Positions 52,201-61,200 of a stretch of DNA of 64,000 bases are shown one piece after another. The notes under the pieces are model-generated. The model did not search any database. It saw only the letters and a list, made by a program, of their open reading frames with translations, and was not told where the DNA came from. Both the position numbers and the translations under genes were made by a program. The stretch is taken from positions 3,844,001 to 3,908,000 of the forward strand of contig JAGTYA010000024.1 of the NCBI GenBank assembly GCA_024291935.2. Direction: 5' to 3'. Origin of the DNA: Okapia johnstoni (taxonomy: Eukaryota > Chordata > Mammalia > Artiodactyla > Giraffidae). Each line of letters begins with the position of its first letter. Position 1 is the stretch's first letter.

Positions 52201-55200
52201 TTTTGGAATGAACTAGCACTTGTGTGCCTCCCCACTTTGACCCTGTGTTCTCTGCTTTGCTCTCAGGGTAATTTCGGGGAGGTAGGGCCAGACGGCAGTC
52301 CGGTAAGTAAGCTTTGGATGACAACAGCTCAAGGGAGCAGGACGAGGTGGGAGGTGGACAGACGATAGGCCTCAGCATGGCCCAGGCAGATGCTGGGCAT
52401 CACACGTGGCTTCTTATCACACAGGGGCCACCAGGACCAGCGGGACCCACAGGCATCAAAGGGGAGAAGGTGAGTCTGAAGACCTTCCCCATGCAGCTAG
52501 GGTCAACGTCCCAAACACACTCCTTCTGCTCTACTTCAAACCCTCCCAGGCTGCCCACTGCCTGAGGGTGACATCGGATCCCTTGCCATGATGCTCAGAA
52601 CTCCTGAGGCTTGGCCCCACCTCCTTTTTTAACCTGGTTTTCCACAATGTCTCCTGAGAGAACCCCCTGCCCAGCCCAGGTGCTATGTCAGGCCCGGCTA
52701 CATTCCCAGCCCCAGATTCCAAGCCTGGGCTGTTGCTGCTGCTACTGCTGCTAAGTCGCTATAGTTGTGTCCGACTCTGTGTGACCCCATAGACGGCCCC
52801 CCAACCCTGTGTCCTTGCTGGGCAGGGGGAGCCTTGCGAGCCATGCAGAGCCCTGACTGAGCATCAGGATGAGGATAGCCACGTGGTGGCCTTGCCGGGG
52901 CCCCGCGGAGAGAAGGGGGAGCCTGGGCCTCCAGGTTTTGGTCTTCCAGGAAAACAGGTGAGTTCTGGGGCTTGTGGGAGGTGGGATACAGGCAGGGCTT
53001 GAGGGAGGTGGGGGCTGCCTGGGTTTCTAGGCTCCTGGCACAGAGCCGGGGGGTGGGGGAGGTAGGTGGGAGTGTGGAGGGGCCAGTGCCTCTGTCCCCA
53101 GAGGGAGCTGGCCTGACAGACCTCTGCCCTTCATCCTGGGACACAGCATGGCCGGGTGTGAAGAAAGACCGCCAACCTGGGACCAGACAGACCTGGGTTC
53201 GAAGCCCACCTCTGCCTTTTACGAGCCCTTTGACTTGAGCCAGTTACTTCTCTTCTCCGTGTCTCTGTTTCCTACAAATAGTGTTGTTGTAAAGCATAGG
53301 AACGATGTGTGTGAAGCACCTGGTGGCATACAATAGGCATTCAAGAATGATAATTACAAAAAAAAAAAGAATGATAATTACCACTGGGGTGATTATTATT
53401 GTTACTGCTTTACTCATAGCAGTGAATGCTACCATAGTGCATATCATGGGCCTTTCACAGCTTCATATATATCAACTTGTCTAGTCTCACAAGGACTCTG
53501 TGGGGTAGAAGGCTGTGCTCTTTTTTATCATCCCCATTTGATAGATAAAGAAACTGAGGCACAGAGAGGTTAAGTAGCTTGCCAGGGTCACCCAGGCAGG
53601 AAGTCTACGACTCAAGGCTCTTTTCTTAATCTACATAAATTCACTAGAAGGAGAAGCAGAGATTTTGGTTTGTCTTGTGTGCCATCTTTTCCTCGGATCT
53701 AACACACTGCCAGACACGTAAGGGTGTCTAGTATGAGGGAACAGACGCTGGAAATGCTTTCTCCTCAGGGCAAGGCCGGAGAGCGTGGACTGAAGGGGCA
53801 AAAGGTGAGAAAACTCGGTGGGCACGCGTGGGCACCACCTTCTCTCAGATGCCATCCCCACCTCCTATTCGTGAATTGTGCTGTGCCCACTCTCCACTCT
53901 CGGCCCAGCCCCCAACCCCAGTGAGGGGCTCTGAGTGCCCGTAGGTCCCAAGAGGCCACCATGCCCCGAGCTGGGTCATCCCTGCCCTCCTTGAACCTTA
54001 CTCCTTACAGGGTGATGCTGGGAATCCTGGAGACCCTGGAACACCAGGCACCACAGGGCGGCCAGGACTGTCGGGAGAGCCAGGGGTTCGGGGCCCTGTG
54101 GGGCCAAAAGGAGAAAAGGTCAGTCAGGCAGGGGGCAGGTTGTCCCATGAGCACAAGGATATCAGGCCGAGAGCTAATGACGGGAAGGACTTTGGGGTCA
54201 GGCCGTGACCCTCATGAGATGCTGGCGTCACGGATGGAGGCCCCTCGGCTCTTCTCCAAGGCAGGGGAGGAGACCCAGGAGTCTCAGGGGCCAATATTGA
54301 TATCCCGGGCTGAGGAGGGGTCGGTGGAGGGGCGGAGCTCTCCGAAGGGCACAAGGACCCCGTTTCCAATGCCTCGTCTCTTGGCTGCCAAGCCTGGCTC
54401 ACCGGTTCCTGGCTGTGCCCATCTCTGACCAGGGTGATGGCTGCACCGCCTGCCCCGGACTGCAGGGGGCGCTGACAGACAGAGCAGGGCTGCCTGGGAA
54501 GCCGGGCCCGAAAGGAGATCCTGGGCCACAAGGCGTGGGCCGGCCTGGTAAACCGGTGAGTTCTGGCTATCTGCCTTCTCATCCTTCCCTCCCTGGGCCT
54601 TCTTTCTCTCCCTCCTACCCCCTTGCCCCAGTGGAAGCCCTGGCTCACCTGTGTCTTTTAGGGCCAGCCTGGCCTACCAGGAGTTCAAGGACCCCCAGGA
54701 CTGAAGGGCATACAGGTATGTGTGAGTGTTGGGGGCCTGGGCTGCAGCTCTGTGGGGGTGGGGAGATACTGGGGCAAGTGGGCCTGGAGTGGGGAAGGGA
54801 GATTGGGCCGCCGAGCAGGGGGATGGGGATGAGGTTCAGGAGGAGGGGCTGGGGCAGGGGTGAAGGATGAAAACGGGAATCTCAAGCTCAAGCTTGTCCT
54901 TCTGCCTATTTAGGGAGAGCCCGGCCCTCCAGGAGTGGGAGTCCAGGGGCCCCAGGTGAGCCTCCAGCCTTCCCTTTGCCTGCTTGCCTCCCAGCACTTA
55001 CTCTCAGTTCAGTTCAGCCTCTCAGTCATGTCCAACTCTTTGCGACCCCATGGACTGCAGCATGCCAGATTTCCCTGTCCATCACCAACTCCCGGAGCCT
55101 ACTCAGACTCATATCCCATTGAGTCGGTGATGCCATCCAACCATCTCATCCTCTGTCCTCCCCTTCTCCTCCCACCTTCAATCTTTCCCAGCATCAGGGT

Positions 55201-58200
55201 CTTCTAAGATGAGTCAGGTGGCCAAAGTATTGAAGTTTTAGCTTCAGCATCAGTCCTTCCAATGAACACTTACTCAGCCAACTGCTTACTCCCATCTGCC
55301 CCCCAAAACTCAGCTCCTTCCCTTCCCTCAGAGGCTCCAGGGCACAGCCCTGGCCTGCTGTTGCTTCTGTCTGGGACTTTGGTTTGGACCTCCTGCCCCC
55401 CTCTGACCCTCCGAGTCTCCTTGAGGAACCCTCTTGAGTCTGGGCTGACAGATACCCCACCCCAGACCAGGTCTGCCAGTGGGGCAGGTTGGCTTGGGCA
55501 GCTGTGACCCAGGCTGCCTTTTTCTGACTTGCAGGGGGAGCCTGGAGCCCAGGGTTTGCCTGGCATTCAGGTACGTACGTCTGCCTCAGGCCTTGGAGGA
55601 GCCTGGCAGGGGAAGGGGCCACCGAGGATAGAGATAACTAAGTGTGCTTCCATCTGCAGGGGCTTCTGGGCCCTCGGGGACCACCTGGCCCTGCTGGAGA
55701 GAAGGGTGCCAAGGTGAGCCTCTGCCTCCTTGGGCTCTAGACTAGTAACGTTTCAGAATGTCCTGGCCGTGGGCACAGGGGACGTGGGAACTGAGGGATA
55801 CTCATCAGACGGCTGCCCAAGGCCTGGTCTCACCTGCTGGACTGTCGCGAGCTTCAAACTTGGGCCCTGCAACCTTAGTACCCTCTCTTCCACAGGGATC
55901 TCCAGGAGTGAAAGGAGCCACTGGGCCTATGGGACCTCCTGGTGCCAGTGTCTCTGGGCCTCCGGTAAGGGCCCCCTCAGTACTCCACACTGGGGATGTT
56001 GCTGGGACTAAGGGCATTGCCGCCAGGAAGAGGGCAAGGGGCTGACCTTGCCCATCCTGGCAGCATGGGGGATGGGAGGCAAGAGGCCTCAGCTCAGCCC
56101 AGCGTGGGAGTAAGAAGACCACATCGTTTGCGGGAGGTCCCTGAAGAATGACAGTATTGACCACCACCAGTTTTTGAGCAGTGACCATGCTGAGGCCTGT
56201 GCTAAAACAGAGTTTAACTTAATCCTCACAACAGCCCTGTAAGGGAACGGCTATGAGTATTCCCATTTCACAGATGAGGAAAATGAAGGCCTGAGAGTGA
56301 GGAGACAGAGCCAGGACTTGAATCCAGTTCTGTCTGACTCAAAGCCCATATGTTCAGCCCCCCCACCCCACTTCAAAACTTGGAGTCATTCGGGATGATC
56401 TAAAACAGTGCTGCCCAATAGAACTCTCTGCCCCGCCTGAGATGTAGCCACCAGCCCCATGTGGCTCTTGAGCACTCAAAATATAGCTAGTGTGACTGAA
56501 GAATGAAATTTTGCATTTAATTTAATTTTAATTATTTTAAATTTAAGTAGCCACGTGTGGCTCTTTGCTACCATGCTGGCCATCACAGCTCTATCTAGAC
56601 CAGCAACACTTTCAGTCTCATTACCCTCAAGGACCTCCCTTGATTACTGTCCCACCAATGATTCCAATATTCTGAAAGATGTATCTATTGAACAAATTGC
56701 ACAGATTAGGTAATAATATGCGCATTTCCTCATTTTTATTCATCAAAGACCTATATAATAGTTAGCTTCAGCTCCACATGAACCCACTAGAATTTTTCAA
56801 GATGATATAATTCTAGCCTGAATCAAAGAAATGCTACCTTGCAGCCAGCCGGTGCCGTGCCAGGTCGTGGGCAAATGTATAATTTTTCTTAGGCTTTTGG
56901 TAACGTTGAAAATAGCTCAGTGAACCGTATCTTTTCTATCTTTATCAATCCCCTAGAGAAAGTCCAGACCCAGTTTGGGAATCACTGATGGACTCCTTAT
57001 GAGGGGGATACGGCCTTGCCCAAGTCCCCACTGTCGGTGTGGGTTGTCATGGTCCCCGCCTGAGCCAAGGAGCAACCCCCCGCCCCCAGTAAAGACAGAT
57101 GTGAAGGTGAAGGAGGCCCTGGTCCCCAGGGAGCTCCGAGTCCCATGTGGGAAGGTGGCCTGTCCGGCAGGAGAGCAGCTGTCAGCATGTACCCTGACTG
57201 ATCTCTCCAGACCAGCTTCCCTCCAGCTGAATCCTATCCGCGAGGCTCCACAGTCCCTAGCTGTGTGACTTTCAGCATGTGATAGCCTCTCGGAGCCTTT
57301 AATTCCCTTTAATAAGAGCCGAAATCCCTATCTCCTCCTTAAGTCAACTGAGAGACCCTTTATGATGGAGAGACTGTGTCTCAAGCTCTGAAGAGAGAGA
57401 GGACAGAGCAGGGACCTTGGGGTGCACAGACCGGGGTGCAGTCGTCCTGTTGGGCCTATTACAAAACCTCATTAAGCCTTAGTTTCCTCCCCTGTGGGCA
57501 TCCCTTGTAGCTCAGCTGGTAAAGAATTCACCTGCAATGTGGGAGATCTGGGTTTGATCCCTGGCTTGGGAAGATCCCCTGGAGAAGGGAAAGGCTACCC
57601 ACTCCAGTATTCTGGCCTGGAGAATTCCATGGACCATATAGTCCATGGGGTCGCAAAGAGTCGGACACGACTGAGCAACTTTCACTTCCTCCCCTGTGAA
57701 GTGGAACAATACTATCCTGCTGGGCTGGGAGTTGGGGTGGGGGGGTTCTGTCCACTGCCCTCTGACATGCACGTGGCCCAGGGTCTGACACCCAGAAAGC
57801 GCTTGAGAAATGCCAGTCTTCCTCCTTCCTCCTCTCCTTGTCTCGTGGGCCTCAGTCTCCTCCTCTGGACATGGGCACTGAGATGTGAGTTCCAGGGCAC
57901 CCGGCGCTGCTTCCGTTTGTCCCGTCACCCTCCCCTTCAGGCAGGCCAGATGGCTGGTTGCTGTCCAGCCCCTCTCGCTGACCCTGGGCTCTCTCTCTTC
58001 AGGGCCCTGATGGGCAGCAAGGACAGACTGGACTTCCAGGAGCCAGAGGGATGGCGGTGAGTGCTGTGTCTCAGGGTAGCAGGAAGCCACTGCTGGCCCT
58101 GATTCAGCACCCCTATCTCCTCACCCACCTGTGTTTCTTCCCTGCAGGGTGAGAAGGGATCACAGGGAGAGAAGGTAAGTCCCAGGGACCTGTGACCAGT

Positions 58201-61200
58201 ACCTCCAGGGAAATTAGCAGCCCCTAGAACCCTGCCATCCGGGGGATCCTCGTGACCCTGGACTGGAGGATGAGTGCTGAGGAGTCATCCTGGTCTTCTT
58301 GCCACCCACCAGCTCCCACCAGGTTGCAGGGGGCCCCAAACCCTTCCCACCTCACCTGGTTGCCAGCCCAGGGCTCAACCAGGTTCCTAGGAGACGCAGA
58401 GAGCTCCAACTCTCCCTACGGCGGGCAGCTGCATTTTTCAGATGAGTGCTGAGTCACAGAACAGGGGAAGGAACTGAGTTCAGAACTAGTGAGAGGACAG
58501 GGATGTGAGGGACCAGGAGAGAAGGGCATGGAAGCCGGGCTGGGCCAAGCTGAACGAGGCTGAAAACCTGTGCAGTCGCAGATGGTGATGAAGCTGAAAA
58601 GGCAGTAATAGGAAGAGCTGTTGTTTGCTGAGTGCTTGGCAGGAACTCTGTATACATTCATCCAGTCCATCCTCATGACAGTCTATGCATTGGGCATTAT
58701 TATCCCCTTGTACAGATGAGGAGACTGAGGTTCAGAGAGGTTGAACAGATTACCCAAGGGCATAGTCATAAGAGGCAGATCCTGGATTTAAACCCTGCCC
58801 TCTCCATCTCTAGAGCCCGCTCTGCCTCCCAGCTGTCAGTTTCCAGAGGGTACTCCATCCTTGCCCCTCCGCCACTGACAAAGGCTCTTCTCTTTTCAGG
58901 GCGAGCCAGGGGAGTGCTCCTGCCCCTCCCGAGGGGACCCCATCTTCTCTGGCATGCCAGTAAGTGGTGCCAAGAGCCTTCCCCCCGAACCTGGGGGAGA
59001 GGCCTGGCTTTCTGCCCCGTGCCCATGAGGCACGGGCCCCCGTGCCCTGGCCAGCTGCCTCCCCACGCAGCCCTGCGCTTGGTGTGGACGTTGCCTATAA
59101 CCTCTCCCCTTCTTTTGCGACCCCCACTCCCACCCAGGGTGCTCCGGGACTTTGGATGGGCAGCTCCTGGCAGCCGGGCCCGCAGGTGTGTCGCTTGTCT
59201 CCTCTGTGTCTCCTCTCATCCGCCAGCGCCCCAAGGCTTGCCCGTCCTAACACCGCTGCCCCCAGCAACGGGGCAGAACTTTCTTCGGCTCTGATGATTT
59301 CTTTTCTCCCTCAGGGTCCTCCGGGTGTTCCTGGACCACCAGGCCCTCCTGGAATGCCTGGGCTGCAGGTAAAGAGGGAGAGCGAAGGGAGGGCAGGGCG
59401 GCAGGGTGCATGCTCTGTGCTTGACCCCAAGTGTGCTGCTCCCTGGCCCCAACACCTGTACAAGTCATTTCTCACTCCTTGTCTCCTGCTTCCCAGGGTG
59501 GTACCCAGGGCCCACTGGTCCCTGAGGGCAGGCTGTGTGTACTCCCAGCTCCTTTCTGAGGCATGTCCTGTTGAGTGTAGCCCAGGCATCCCACTGACAC
59601 CTGCGCCAAGCTCCGGCCTTGGTCAGCTGGCGGGAACGCAGAATATAGGTCAGCTAACAGTCCTTGACACTGGTACAGAGCTCACCATTTTGAAGCAGCA
59701 TTGAACATTCATTCATGCAACAAATATTTTTGCACATCTACCACTTTCCAGGCACTGTTTTAGGTGCCAGCAATACAGCAGTGGACAGAAAGAGATCTCT
59801 GTTCTCTGGGAGCTGGCATTGTAGTAGGAGAGACAGGTGATAAGCCAGAGAAAGAAATAAAATATAGTATGTTAGAAAGTGATACGTCCTGATGAGAAAG
59901 CTAAAACAGGGAGTGAAGACAGGAAATGGGAGGAGCCCAGGGCAGATATTTGAGAAAAGTGTTGAAAAGAAGGGAACGTTTGAATCAAGACCTAAAGGAA
60001 AAAAAGAGGAAAAAAAGTAGAAAGACTTGAAGGAAATGAGGCGTAAGCCTGCACAGGAGAATATTCCTGACAGACAAAGCAGCAGGTGCAAAGGCCCGGG
60101 GGTGGGGACATGCCTGCCATGTTTGGGGAGCAGGAAAGAGGTCACGGAGTGGGGGAGAGAAGCGGGAGTTCATATCCACGTGGCATCGTGATTAGAGTGT
60201 GTGTTCCAGAAGCAAGCAGCCTGACTTTGAATCCTAGGTCTGCTATGTGTTAGCTTTGTGACTCTGGGTATGTTACTTACCCTCTCTGTGTCTCAGTTCC
60301 TTCATTTGTTAAGGGGAAACAATTACTGAACCTACTTCACGGGGCTTTTGTGAGTATTGTTAAACAAGTTAACACCTGCTAAATGTATAGAACCTTGCCT
60401 GGCATATAGTAAACACGTCAGAAAGCATTAGCCATCATTATGACAACTACTGTTAGGATTTTACATCCGTTCTCTCGCATTCATCTGGGCCTTACATCAA
60501 CTCCAATAAGAAGGCAGTGTTATCCCCATGTCACAGCTGGACACACTGAGGCTCTGGGAGGTGAAATATCTTGTCTGAAGTCATAGGCTAGGAATTGGCA
60601 GTGCTGGACTGGGGCTTTCCCGAGCAGGGCACTTTCATCTGACCTCCGCTGCCCTGCAGGGCAGCTCCCCCAGGCCTGCATGTCAGGCCACACTTCCCAG
60701 AGGCCCTAGGAGGCAGAGACAGTGGCTTCTGCATGTCTGGCTCCCAGCTCATGAAAGAGTGAGTCTCACCTGAAAAAGCAAAGGAGAATTGCATGGAAGG
60801 TTTTTATAAACTACTCCCTCTGCCCTGACGATTTATTATTATTTATTATTATCTGTATGTATTTTTATATACAGATTTATTATTTATTATTTATTATACA
60901 GGATGCCTCCATCCTGGCCTGAGAATCGACTCTGGGGACCCCCTTTGCTGATGGGAGCCTCTGTCAGGATTCCAGTTCTCTGTCTCTTTGAAAGCTCAGA
61001 GTTAGAGCCAACTTTGGGTCCCCCACAGGCCAGCCTCACCTTTACCAAGTGTCCAGGCTTCCTGCCGCATGGCCAGGAAACAGGAATCAGTCTGCAGGGG
61101 GTTTGCGGTTTGCCAGGAGAAGCATGAGAGTCATTTCAAAGTGACCCATTAACAAGCACACGCTGATGTCATGTGAACCCGGCCAAGACATGCTGAGGGA

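Larger units (their letters stand above)
50425..52266 (+). other. COL16A1: COL16A1 intron with MIR and L2-like repeats
   Basis: A 1.8 kb intron; reverse MIR at 50680-50915 and L2-like text at about 51160-51800. No exon seen. Confidence 0.75.
55965..58002 (+). other. COL16A1: COL16A1 intron with MIR, hAT-like element and Bov-tA
   Basis: A 2.0 kb intron holding a reverse MIR (56165-56350), an old hAT-like element (56403-56600), and a Bov-tA (57497-57688). No exon seen. Confidence 0.75.
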
